Positions 23,276 to 34,889 of a stretch of DNA of 64,000 bases are shown piece by piece (position 1 is the first letter of the stretch; each line of letters opens with the position of its first letter). Under the pieces are notes generated by a model. That model made no database searches, was not told the DNA's origin, and saw only the letters and a program-made list of their open reading frames with translations. The DNA is from Jacaranda mimosifolia (taxonomy: Eukaryota > Streptophyta > Magnoliopsida > Lamiales > Bignoniaceae). The stretch spans positions 3,442,243 to 3,506,242 of the forward strand of contig CM032125.1 of assembly GCA_018894105.1 (NCBI GenBank). The letters are read 5' to 3'. The position numbers were made by a program, and so were the translations under genes.

Positions 23276-24713
23276 ATCATAAATAAATAAAATTTAAAAA
23301 TTAACTCACAGTAAAGCAGTTGTGGCAAAAATCATATTATAATTTTTTTTAGTTGACTGAATAATTAAATAGAAGATTCTGGCTTGGGATTGAGTTGAAA
23401 CCGCAAAAGAATGTGTGAATATGTTGCAAAAGAGTGTGTGAATATGCTAAATAAGTATTTATTATTGAACAAACTACAAATTTATAAATCTTTAAGATGA
23501 TGAACCTTTAAGTTCATTGAAAGTGGTACATATGTCTAAGTGCAGAATGAGTACCTTATTATCTACGCCAAAGTCTAGCTTGGGTAACGACACAACTAAA
23601 AATACATCCACCGAGATCAAATTTCCAGCAGCACCACACCGATTTGAATACCTGTGCAAGACTCTAGGTAAGGGAAAGATATTTTAGTATTTTTCTTTTC
23701 TTTTCTTGTAACATGTAGCGAACAGAAACAATGTTGATGCTTGGATAAGAATCAATTTCTGAAGAAGGAAGTAAATGTCATGATGGTTTTCGTTTTGAAG
23801 GGTATTAGATAAAAGCGAGAATAGAATTAGATCAAGGAAGCTAATGGAACACATGATCGCACACAACAAAAAGTACCTTCTATGTTTTCGCCTTATCACA
23901 ATGCGGTTGAATCAAGACGCGATGGATCAGAACACGTTAAACACAAGAACACAGGATAGTTGAGCAGATATTGTGCTGTATTAGTTGATTTTCTCATATG
24001 TACTCTTCAGCGCCCCATTTTCTGATAGAAAACTAACAAAAATCAACCAAACAAATATGCTTAATTTATGGTCGATTGGTATTACACACGTTCTTACCAT
24101 CCCGTTGCCATGGTTTGAATAATTTGGGAGTGAGAAGCACTTCAGTGGTAAAGGGCTCTAATCGCATTGATCCCCCCCCCAAAAAAATATTTTTTTTTTT
24201 AAGTTGTATAATCAACAAATTAGTTTGATTGTGCCTTTTAAAAAAAAAATACAAAAGTGGAATAATTTTTTAATGGAAAATTAAGCACGCAATACCTGTA
24301 TATAGAATGGTGGATTATAGTGATGAGATTCACTACTGTAATGGAATTCGACTTTGCAAGGAAAGACGATCACTGCCAGGGAGTTAGAGTTTTGCAGTAG
24401 ATAGAGGATGTGAGTGTGGAGAACGTGGGTTGTGATGAAAGTGCAAGATTTAAGAATACGGTTGTGGCTTAAGTGTTATACTACAACTGTATTTTAATTT
24501 TGCTATTCATGTTTGAGATGTAAGAGGGCAAAATTGGAACTCTCGAAATTTGGTATGAGAACTGTCAAGATTCTATTTAATGTCCAACTCTATCCCTTAT
24601 CAAACATTACCAGTTTCAGCTGACAAGAAAAATGAAGGATAAATGCGTAAATCATTTTAAATAACTTCCAATATAGAGAGGAAAATAGGCTTCTTTTTTA
24701 TATTAGTAATAGA

Positions 24714-24901
24714 TAATTTTACAACATAATGAGATAATTTATTAAAATATTAAATTTTTTGAATGGACCCATTTTAAACTCAAATTTGATTAACTCATTT
24801 GAAACCCAACACACTCAAGTTCATTTTTAAAATATTGAGCCAATCCAATTCAAAACTATGTGGGTTCGATTGAGCCCTGGACCTCACCCAAATTGACACC
24901 C
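24714..24901. repeat. Right part of the inverted-repeat element split by the Helitron
   Basis: Ends TTGACACCC, the reverse complement of the GGGTGTCAA start at 10384. See the entry at 10384-10646. Confidence 0.6.
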
Positions 24902-25249
24902 ATACACATACATTCACCAAGTTGAGCAAACAATATAGAGCCAAAATATTACCAAAGTTAATGACATAAAGCAAAAATATGTCAGCTGGACTTGATCCCA
25001 ATCTAGGGTCATTGGATATGCCATACAAATTTTGATGACAAAAACAATTGCATTTCTCTTCAAAAAATAACACAAACAACATAGAGCGTCTGTATAAATT
25101 CAACTATTTAGCGAGATTTTTGGGCATCTTCCCTATTTTTATTTGACATAATTAAGAAACCAATGTCACATATTTTCAACGACAACATCAAGAGATCAAA
25201 TAAATGGAGAAGTTCTACTGACAAAATAAGCATAAGACCAATTTTCCTC

Positions 25250-25692
25250 AACCTCCAAGCTGTGAGGGTCCCTCCTCAATCAACCCTCTGAGCTTCTGCT
25301 GTATCTAAAGTTTTCCTGAAGTGCATCGCTAAATGAACGTTGGCCGTTGGATTGATAACCCCCATAGTTCAACACAGTCTCCTTTAATGGGATTGTGGCA
25401 AGGACCAACTTCATCCAGTCTTTATTTAGAATTGGCATCTTCGAGGTTGGCTATTTTGTCAAATGCAGCTTGTACATTTTTCCCCTATGAATCAACTCCA
25501 ACAACTTCTATTTCTTTCTTGCTATCATCAGCTATAACAAACTACTCTCTCATCCTTTGTCAAAAACTCCACTCAGTTTCTCACTTTCAGTGAACAACAA
25601 CGGTTCTACATCAGAATTTTCGAGCTTTTTTATATACAAGAAAAGAGAATGGGAATATCTACTCAGAACAACCTTAAAATCCTCACTGCAGC
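25250..25692 (-). pseudogene. B3-domain protein pseudogene, copy with its 5' end cut by a copia LTR
   Basis: On - this aligns along its length with the B3 pseudogene at 35612-36094, including the KVVGVD-like block, the LHLTKWPTSKMP-like block and the LVELWG-like block. Several stops and frameshifts are present (for example a stop in the TKW motif). Homology stops at 25692, where the LTR-like sequence at 25694 begins, so the copia insertion removed the first codons and the promoter. Proteins of this family are plant nuclear DNA-binding proteins; this copy is dead. Confidence 0.75.
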
Positions 25693-25693
25693 T

Positions 25694-26425
25694 ATTGTAA
25701 CCCAGGTTGACTAGGCATGGAAATAATGGTAAAGAAATTCAATGAGAAATAATAAAGGCAACACGATTTAACGTGGTTTAGCGTTAGCCTAATCCCACCC
25801 AAACAAAGAAGAAGAATTGATAAATAGTAAAAGTTTCAAGTACAATTTGATCCCACAAATCTCACGAGAATACCTTAACACATTGTTCTAATACTCTGTC
25901 TTGAGAAAATCTCTCAAAAGTAGTATAGAATAACTCTCATTATATTTATCTCTATTTGTCCTGGAAGAAATGCTAAATTATACCTGAAAAATGAAGCCCA
26001 AAGCCCGTGGGCTTGCGCCGCGCATCAGGCGCACAAAACTTGAGCCCTGGTGCAAGAGTTTTGCTATTAGTCCAAAGTTAGGCAGAAAGTTTGCACTAGG
26101 GTGTACAAAACTTAAGCCCTAGTGCAAAGTTGCGGCATGCCGCGCACAGTCACAATCAGGCCTGCGCCCAGTCGTATGAGGCTTGAATCTGCTGTACGCC
26201 CTCGCATTGTTGTGTGCCCAGGCATGCCTTTCTTTGCACTTAGGTGCGATACAATCCCCATTTTTGTGCTGCCCCTACGCTACGGTGTACTCGTCCTGCA
26301 CACGGCGTCCTACCGGTCTACTCCGAGGTGTTCTCCACATGCCCATTTCATCCGCTTCATTCCGATCCTTTCATTTCTCACCATATGTGTCTCAAATTTC
26401 CAAGGTAAAAAATAATAATTCTCCC
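25694..26425 (-). repeat. Copia fragment 1, 3' LTR
   Basis: Aligns with the LTR at 42972-43660: TTGTAACCCAGG end, a GATTTAACGTGGTT block, a CCCACAAATC block and a GGGCTTGCGCCGCG block. A purine tract reading AAGGTGGGAG on - lies just inside (about 26436-26427), consistent with a polypurine tract. The expected TG start on - is not preserved, so this edge is approximate. Confidence 0.75.
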
Positions 26426-28680
26426 ACCTTAATTTGAAATTCCATTCATCTTCTTTATCTCTACCCCAAGAGGACTCTTCATCTAAGTTTGCAAATGTTA
26501 ATCAAATCCAAGCAATGCTCGAATTTGATTCTTGGAATGGTTGTTGGTGAGCATATCTGACTGGATTGTCCTTGGTCCCAACTTTGTTAACCAACATGAC
26601 ACTTTGAGACACCATATCCCAGACAAAGTGACACCTCACATCCATGTGCTTTGTTCTCTCATGAAATGCTTCCTTCTTGACAAATATATGGCGCTCTAAC
26701 TGTCACAAAATACCTTAGTGATCTCAAAAGTCATACCCATTTCATCAACTAGCCACTTTAGCCAAATGCTTCCCTTAACGCCTTCAGCCAAAGCCATGTA
26801 CTAGCTTTTGTTGTGGACAATATAACTGATGACTGCAAAGTCGTCTTTCAGCTAATCATACAACTTGATATGCAAAACACTATAGCTTGTTATGGACTTC
26901 TGCTGTTCGAATCTTTGGCATAGTCCGCATCCACATAGCCAATAATTCTAGGAGTAGAATTCGATTGACTATATCTCAACCGTTTATCCATAGAGCCTCT
27001 TAGATATCACATGATCGATTTCACAGCTTGCCAATCTGTCTTTATGGCTTATACATATACCTACTCACACACTGACTGCTTGTGAAATATCTGGGCCTAT
27101 GGCACACCATGGCGTATAACAAGCTACCAACTACACTAGCATAGGGTACATTAGACATGTGCTCCCACTTTTCTTTAGTACTGGGTAATATATCAGATGA
27201 TAGCCTAAAATAAGCTACAGTAGCGTACTAACTGGCTTGGACTTGTCCATCCCAAATTGCTTAAGTACTTTCTCAATGTAATGATGTTGAGATAAGTACA
27301 ACATTTCTAAGTGTCCTTACAATCTCCGATGGCCAAAATTTTTTTTGCACTAGCCAAATCTTCATCTCAAAATTCTTTCACTTAACTGAGTTTTTAAAAC
27401 GTTGATTTCAGATATGGCTTTAGAGGCAATCAACATATCATCAACATACAGCAACAAATATACTAAAAGGCCATTACTACAAATTTTATGATATACACAA
27501 CAATCATAAATGCTTCTAGTATATCCTACCTTGGTAATAAATGAATCAAACCTTTTATACCACTGCCTAGGAGACTGCTTCAAGCCATATAATGATTTCT
27601 TCAACAGATATTCTTGATTTTGTTTCCCAGAAACAACCAATCCCTCTTATTGACTCATGTAGATTCGTTCCTCCAACTCACTATTCAGAAACGTTGTTTT
27701 CACATTCATCTGCACCAGCTCCATGTTAAATAGAGCAACCATGGCAAGTAAGACGCGAATGGAAATATGTTTTACAACTGGGGCGAGAACACTTCATGGA
27801 AGTCAACTCTCTCTGTAGATTCATTTGCAACCTATAATCTTCTGTCAGTTGGATGCATCAACCAGCTCCCATGTGCTATTCTTGTGTAGTCATCCATCTC
27901 TTCACTCATAATTGCTACCCATCTATCAGATTCTGGATTGGAAATTGCCTCTTTGTAGGAGATTTGTATGAGACTGAATGTCTCCTACAAACTCCTCAGT
28001 CGAACTCAAAGCATAAGCTATCATATTTGAGTATGCGTACCTTTGTGGTGGTTTGATTGCCGCCTTTCCCTATCGTGAGCCAAGCAATAAATTTTGTAGA
28101 GGTTCATTTTTCTATTGCTGATTGGAGTGATAATGAGCCCCTTGGTAGATCATCTATAATCTTTTGTTTCCCCCTTTGAAACTCTGTGAAGTATTAATGT
28201 GAAACTCCACTTTCTCCCTTATGCCCTATTGACCGCTTTCCTGCTGCTCTACCTTCTTCATCATAATAGACTCATCAAACGTTCATGTCCCTGTTGATAA
28301 TCATCTTGGAGCACTTGTAATCATACACCCACAAACGATAACCCTTTAATCCATCTCATAGCCTAGAAATATGCACCTCCTCGCCCTTGGCTCAAGTTTC
28401 CTTTCCCGGACAAAAGCATGGGCTGAGCACCCAAATACTCTCAGATTTGAGTAATCAGTAGGAGTCCCGGACTAAACTTTCATTGGTGTCTTGCAGCCCA
28501 AAGTAGTTGATGGTGACATATTCACCAAATAACACGTAGTATTGATCGCTTTTGCCTAAAAAATTTTTGGGCAAATCCGGCATTAAATAGCATGCATAGC
28601 TCTTTTCAAGATAGTCATATTCATCCGTTTTGCAACTCCATTCTATTGTGGTGTATGTAAACTGTGCAAGGAAAAGAATA
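26426..28680 (-). pseudogene. Copia polyprotein remnant (integrase C-terminus, RT, RNase H)
   Basis: The clearest block is RT at 27640-27362 with SLYGLKQSPRQWYKRF and the catalytic LLLYVDDML. RNase H-like words (STKEAF.ERTKH-like in other frames) occur at 26600-26900. To the right, 27650-28680 corresponds to the RT N-terminus and integrase C-terminus of the second copia element. Multiple stops and frameshifts. Confidence 0.8.
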
Positions 28681-29621
28681 GTAATGAATATATGTATGTG
28701 AAGGGAAGAGGATTGGTTTGAGGTGGACCACTAGCACTGAACTATTCTCGTTATTTTAAAGATCAAAACAGTCTTGTGAACAAATTTAACGATACACAGG
28801 TTCAAAACTAACCAATTTCCCTTTTAATTTTTTTTTTATTATTTTAAATATTTTTTGGGTGTGGTGGTGTGATGGACACAAGTAAATATGCATAACGATA
28901 AGTATCTCAATGTGTCACAATTTTCTGACATTAAGAAAAACAATAAACTTTTCACAATTTTTTCAATTAAACTTAATGTCGGTAAGAATTATTAGTGTAA
29001 AAAACTATTCAAGCATAAGAAAACAAGACCAAAAATAATAATAAAAAAAAAAAAGAGGTACAAAAATATGGACAGGAAGATTTAGGAATAGATGCAAAAT
29101 CTATGACTAGTAAACAGTACAAATATTGAGTGGAAGTCGTCCACTTGGTACCATCACCATCACCCTAATTAAGACAGAGGGACATAACTCTGAAATATAT
29201 GAGGCCCCCCTTTTTTTTATTTTATTTAGGACTTAGGAGTGTTGAAAACATCTTGAAAGAAATATGTAATAACTTATTCGATACGTTTGATGCTATAATA
29301 ATATACTATTTAATTCAATTAAAGACAAAAAATTAATTAAATCGGTCGATATTCACTTTGAAATTGCTTGTCAATGAACTAATTTACTAAATCAAATAAA
29401 TCAAACTCAAGTGCACTTTTTTTTTCTTTTTAATAAGATTTGAAGCTGATATCATGAAGTCTGATTTATTTCATAAAAAATATAAACATCGTAATTCAAT
29501 ATTTATTAATTCCCATACATTTGATTTGACAATCCTTAATTATTTCATTCCCCAACAAAGACTTTCAAATTCACTAAAATCCAAATTCATCTTAAAATAA
29601 TACTTTATTCAGTTGGACTCC
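28681..29621. other. Noncoding, no gene seen
   Basis: AT-rich DNA between the copia fragment and the CACTA MITE. No motif, RNA gene or usable open frame seen. Confidence 0.6.
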
Positions 29622-30074
29622 CACTACAAAAAAATATAATATTAATGACAAAATAATATATGACAAAGTAAAAATTGTCACTAATAACATGTATTAAGTG
29701 ACAACAACTTTTATCTTGTCACTAATAATAATTTTTAAGTGACAATAATTTTTATTTTGTCATAATATGATTCAATAGTGACAAAAAATAATATTTTGAA
29801 TTGTCACCATTAACAATTAGTGACACCCCTATAGTGATCACCTAATGACAATAAAAATTGTCACTATAATTTGTGACAAAATTTTCATTGTCACTATAGG
29901 TGTGTCACTAATTGTCTATTGTGACAATTTAAACGCTATTTTTGTCACTATTTAGTTTGTAAAAATCATTAAAGTGACAAAACTAAAACTTTTGTCACTT
30001 AATATACATAATTAGTGACAACTTTTGTATTGTTGCTTAATATTTTGTCACAAATTTATCTTTTTCTTGCAGTG
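29622..30074. mobile_element. CACTA (En/Spm)-type MITE, 453 bp, with target duplication
   Basis: Starts CACTACAAAAAAA and ends TTTTTCTTGCAGTG, which are inverted repeats of the CACTA type. Directly flanked by the 3-bp repeat TCC at 29619-29621 and 30075-30077, the duplication size of this superfamily. The interior is built from inverted GTGACAAT/ATTGTCAC words and could fold into one long hairpin. No coding capacity. Confidence 0.9.
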
Positions 30075-30528
30075 TCCATGTGGCCTCGGGTCTAGCAAAT
30101 ATTTGCCATCTTCTGGACATTGAAGTGTCGTGACCAAATATATTTCAGCACGTTGGTGTGGTTGGTGGACATATTATGGGATATTATATAATTAATTATA
30201 ACAGGGTATATAAAAATTTTAAATAATGCAAATTAGTATTAATTCATTAGTGTATAATTAAACAAGTGTTTATTAGCGTTTAAACCAACAACTATTAAGT
30301 TGATGAAGTATAAAAGAATATGTTGGAGAGGTGTTTGGATAAGCTTCTATACATTTTAAAATATTTTATAAGATGCTCGATATTTTATAAAATTGTCATC
30401 ACCTTATAAAAAAGAAGTTACAAATTTCAAAAAATAGAATGTTAGAGTCTTTTATAAAAAATAAGAGTTTTTGATTTATTTTAAAATTTTAATAAAACTC
30501 TTTTAATGCTAATCATATTAATTATAAA

Positions 30529-30570
<42 letters not shown>
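30529..30570. repeat. (ATT)n microsatellite
   Basis: About 14 uninterrupted ATT units. Confidence 0.95.
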
Positions 30571-30573
<3 letters not shown>

Positions 30574-30654
30574 ATCTATAGGCTTTGAATATTCAGCTCT
30601 TTGCTTGCGCTACAACTAACCCGCAGCCACTGGGATCTCTAACAACAATGGTAG

Positions 30655-31535
30655 CCGCCGTCTCGACAAAAATACCTACTTTGGTACGTAGTTTTGAAAT
30701 TTTTTTTTGAGAAAATAAATGTATGTGAAAATCATATAACGACATGAGGCATTGACAAACCAAATTATTATTAGATTTATAATTGCTTAATTTTGATCAC
30801 ATTAAAAAAATTAAAGTTTTTATAATATAACTGCAATTGTTCCATTTTAATAAATATTAACTTTAATAATTTTAAATACTTTAATTATGAAAAATTATTT
30901 TAATTGATTGGTGAACAATTAATTAATGGCACTTGAATGATTTTGGATGAAAGTTTATTTTATTCTGTTTGGCTAGGTAGTGAAAATTCGTTCTGTTAGT
31001 TGTTTTTATTTTTATATTTGTTATTTCACTTTTCCTTAAAAAAAAATCCTAAAATATGTTTTATTCCAATTACCATATTCTTTTGGGTACACAAAGCATG
31101 AACTGCAGGATAAAGCAAATACTTTTATTTCCAGATATTGTGGGGTCAAATCCCTATGAGCCAATCTGTGACTTTATAATTTTAGAAAGTCTAGATTCCG
31201 AGTCAATCAGAATGTACCTGCCGTGATTAGGAAAAGACTAGGAATTATGGCATCATCATAGAGGATAAAAAGCAAGGCTCAATACTCTATTTTATTTTGT
31301 GTTTTATTTTTTTATTTTAATGTGATATATATTATGTATATTTAATTTTTAATTAATTATTTTTATAAAAAAATATTTAATACACGTATTATATATTTAT
31401 ACAATAAAATAAAAAATAAAACATAAATTAAAATAAATGATATAAATCATTATTTTTTTATTCATAGGATTGAAATCAAGACTGACTATGCTATAACCTG
31501 GTCCACACTTGTCCCTTTTTCATCTTTGAATGAAG
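30655..31535. repeat. Diverged inverted repeat, left arm (partner 36965-37410)
   Basis: Reverse-complemented, this arm matches 36965-37410. Landmarks are GTATTTTTGTCGA/GTATTTTGTCGA, TTTGGTTTGTCAATGCCT, TTTTTATCCTC, GGAATCTAGA and CACTTGTCC...TTTTCATCTTTGAATGAAG. This arm carries a roughly 270-bp insert (about 30866-31133) and a MITE (31281-31462) that the other arm lacks. Confidence 0.75.
31281..31462. mobile_element. AT-rich MITE with an empty site in the other arm
   Basis: About 180 bp that interrupts the alignment with 36965-37410; the other arm runs straight across this point. The sequence is related to 38281-38410 in opposite orientation (shared ACACGTGTATTAAATA / TTTTTATAAAAATAATTAATTAA words). 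The ends are TTTATTTTGTGTTTTATTTT-like and inverted, so this is a short terminal-repeat element of unknown superfamily. Confidence 0.6.
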
Positions 31536-31844
31536 TACACGTAGATATTTTGGGGTTCACACTTCAGAGTCGCTCGGTTAGAGGAGCACACACATTAAGC
31601 ATACAGCCTTACAGTGCGTGCCTTCACATATTAGCTGTATGCGCTTGGGAGTTTATATTGCATCGCCTGGGAAGGTGGAAGGCCTCGCCACTATTTGTAC
31701 GAGCACAATTTATACTATATATAAAGAATCAAAATTTTATTGATATAGTTTTATATGTGTTGATAAAATTAATCCTATTTTAAAAAATACTAACAAGAGA
31801 GTTTTTCTTTCTTCTCTCTCTAATTTTTTTTATTCAATTATATT

Positions 31845-32221
31845 TTTATTTTATCTTAATTGTTTGGTTTAATTTATCCTTAATTTAATTAACACGCAAA
31901 TTGAGTATCCCAAAAATTACTAGTTCATAATAGTGCATGCTTTACCATACTTGACTCTTCCATCATCTTCTCCAAATATATACATATATATATACACACA
32001 CACACACACAAAATGACAAAAATTGAATTTGATTAATACGAAGTGACCTACCATTTGCAAAAATCGCATTTTTTTTTTCCATGTATCTCATAATTTTTCT
32101 ATACATCATAGGAGGTTAAGCATATTATTTAAAAGAAGAAAGTTAGAAAGTACGTAAAATTGAATCTGACATATTCGGCCTAAAAATACTATCCAATTTA
32201 ATTAAGGTCCAACGAGATAAA
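31845..32221. repeat. Local duplication, copy 2 (partner 4465-4885)
   Basis: Same orientation as 4465-4885. Here the sequence runs on past GTCCAACGAGA into non-viral DNA, so it represents the state without the viral insertion. Confidence 0.75.
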
Positions 32222-32274
32222 ATCTTTTATGTATGGTTTAACAATAACAAACATTAGCATTTTAAATTATTATT

Positions 32275-33300
32275 ATACATTAGCAATTTGTGATATTTAA
32301 ATTCATAATTTAATGACAATAAAAAAATATAGCTATGATTTTTGACAAAATTTATATTATCACTATAAATACAACTTTTATCACTATGAGCTTGTGAAAA
32401 GTTGTGAAACTCTTGAAAAGAGCAAGGCTACTGTCAAGCCTTGTTGGGAGATTTTTCAAAAGGTACTAGTAATTTTAAAAGTTGGAAGTTGGAATTGTCT
32501 ATTAATGGCCGGAGATATTGTTTTCTTCTGGTATCTTCGATTGATAACATAATATCACTATTTAACAGCTCGACAAAGTGGATTCACGACCGCCAATTTT
32601 AATTTAATATACAATTATTACTTGCTTGTTATTAGATAAATATTACCAACGAATTTAAGTTGTTTTTGCAAGCGTTATTTGGCTTTTAATATATACATAT
32701 AACAATCAATTCAAATTGTTTTAATAATTATTATTTGACCGCTAATATATACACATTAGCAACAAGTAGCTAAGTTTGGTTGTCAAATCATATAAAATGC
32801 AGTAAGCTTTGCCGTGATATTGAAGTTATGGCAATCAATTATTTCGTTGCTAAAAGATATTTTCAGCAATAAATACTTTATCGTTGCAATGTGGTCGCTA
32901 AAACATTTTAAATAAGACAACTATTGTAGCTATTTATAAATTATTACGGCCAATAATTTGGTTACTAAAACACAATCTATTACCAACCAAAATGATGTTG
33001 TCATTATATGTATAATTATAACAACCATATTAATGTTACAGTGACCATAACATTCTAAATTAGCAAGTGAAGAACTTGTCGTTAATTGTTTCACCTTTAG
33101 TGATGAAAATTGAATGGCTGCTAAACATACATCTTTAGTATCCAAATTAATAACTCGTCACTAAATACTTTTAGTAGCTATCCTATTGTAATCACATGTG
33201 AATATTAATCTTATTTTGACTGCTATAAGTTTTAGCCACCATTTTTTTCCCTTCAACGACCACCAACAATGGTTGCTAAAACTAGTTTTCTTGCAGTTAG
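32275..33300. repeat. Cluster of CACTA-type MITE remnants
   Basis: 32275-32405 is an inverted relative of 3410-3650. 32550-33298 contains repeated GTTGCTAAAA/GTCGCTAAAA words and ends AGTTTTCTTGCAGTTAG, a damaged version of the CTTGCAGTG end seen at 30074. No coding sequence seen. Confidence 0.5.
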
Positions 33301-33509
33301 AATACATAAATTAAATTGAATCTGACACATTCAGCCTAAAAATAGTAAGACTATACTTTATAACTAGGCCTTACGTGTCAATCTTTACTTGTGTCCTTTG
33401 AATATATTTTGTCAACACACATAAAAAATTAGTTTCAGAGTCAAGTTGAATATGCATATTTACTTGTGTCCCCCGCACCATCACACCAAGAGTTTGATGT
33501 ACACTTTTT

Positions 33510-33686
33510 TTGTGTGTTGTTAATTGTCAGTGGTGATAATTTGAATATTATTCTTATTATTATTGAATTTGTAAAAATTATTAAGGTGATAAAATAAAAT
33601 TTTTTGTCACTTAATATATAAATAGTGATAATTTTTGCATTGTCACTTACTATTTTATCACTATTTTTTTTTTTTTTCTTGTAGTG
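33510..33686. mobile_element. Truncated CACTA-type MITE (right end)
   Basis: Ends TTTTTCTTGTAGTG at 33686. Upstream it matches the last part of 29622-30074 (GTAAAAATTATTAAGGTGA, TTTTGTCACTTAATATA). The left terminus is missing. Confidence 0.65.
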
Positions 33687-34032
33687 AGATCATGTAAATG
33701 TCAATTTATTGTATCAATAAAATGAGTGAAAATATATATTACTTCAATTGGATGGAATATATGATAAGTTTAAAACCCAAACTTCTTATGATAACTTTCT
33801 CAATAATTTATAAGAAAAATAAATATGGGATATTGTATGTGTGTCTATATATATATATATATGTTGAAACACGATTTCATTGTGATACCTGTAATCTTTG
33901 AATGGTAAGTTCATTATAAGAATAACTAATCCATATGTCTGCCTCATTACCACATTTATGGGTTAATTAATGGGAGCCATTTGACAATAATAATAGAGAC
34001 AATATTGACAATGGCAATGGGAACCATTTAAC

Positions 34033-34114
<82 letters not shown>
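34033..34114. repeat. (AAT)n microsatellite
   Basis: About 27 uninterrupted units. The apparent poly-isoleucine frame on - across it is an artefact of this repeat. Confidence 0.95.
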
Positions 34115-34889
34115 GATAGCGTCATTGTCTCCATGTTAATATCACAAGCCCCTTCGTGAACGGAATATAATTTTTTTCCCCCTTTTTTTTTTTTCCATAT
34201 TTTAAAATACAGTTTCATCCTTGTAATTAGATTAAGATTTGAAATGGTCTTTGTGCTCCCATGAATTCAAAGAAATAAAAATAATAATAATAATAATAAT
34301 AAATAAAAAAAAAAAACAAAAGCAAATTTTATGTTTACAGTTAATTATGTTCTACAAGTGAAAAATATAATTGATTTCTATAATTTTTTATTTGTTCTAT
34401 GTTTATGAATCAATTATACATTAAAAATGAAGTTTCAAATTGATTATGAGATATTTTTCATAACCACTGATCAAACAGAATTTTTTACTACACAATTTCG
34501 TTTCCAAATGATCTTTTTCAAAACAAATAAAATAAAATAATAAGGCCATCAACTAAATTTCATATTTTAAACTACATACTAATAATTTGAAAATGAAAAC
34601 AAAACCATCGTATATAAAAGTAATGATTATATATAGCAAACATTTATTTATAAAGTAGTTTTAGATTAAGAATAGACGTTTTTTAGAATAGTTCGTTTGT
34701 TTTGAATTTTGAAAAATAAGCTTTATCAATCATATACATTAAATGTTAAAATATTCTTTTAAGGTAAATATATATTATAAGAAGGCTTGAAGAAGCTACG
34801 ACCAATTCCTAAACAAATAGTTAGAAAACAAATTTCTGGCGACATTGGTCAATCCGCGGACTGAATTTCTTGATTACACCAGCAATCCG

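Larger units (their letters stand above)
10647..24713 (-). mobile_element. Helitron, 14,067 bp, with both termini
   Basis: Read on -, the element begins TCTATTACTAATATAAA (24713 downwards), a classic plant Helitron 5' end. It ends with a GC-rich hairpin (GCGCGGGGACCGCG region, about 10655-10677) followed by CTAG at 10650-10647. The host bases at the junctions are A before the 5' end and T after the 3' end, which is the expected AT target with no duplication. The - strand carries a Rep/PIF1-like helicase gene at 12188-18636. The size is that of an autonomous element, but the gene is broken, so the element can now move only in trans, if at all. Confidence 0.9.
25694..28680 (-). mobile_element. 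Ty1/copia retrotransposon fragment 1 (3' LTR to integrase)
   Basis: On - it lies 5' to 3' from an integrase fragment near 28680 through RT and RNase H to a 3' LTR at 25694-26420. It matches the copia element at 39187-43660 along the shared part. The 5' half (5' LTR, gag, protease and part of integrase) is missing: homology stops near 28680 at the point matching about 41310 in the other copy. No frame is intact. Confidence 0.85.

Noticed and set aside
26122..26437. Overlapping + frames in the copia LTR
   Set aside because: They are open only because the LTR is GC-rich; no motif, and they lie in a noncoding repeat.
33967..34218. Open frame on - with a long poly-isoleucine stretch
   Set aside because: It is the translation of the AAT microsatellite and has no protein-like flanks.
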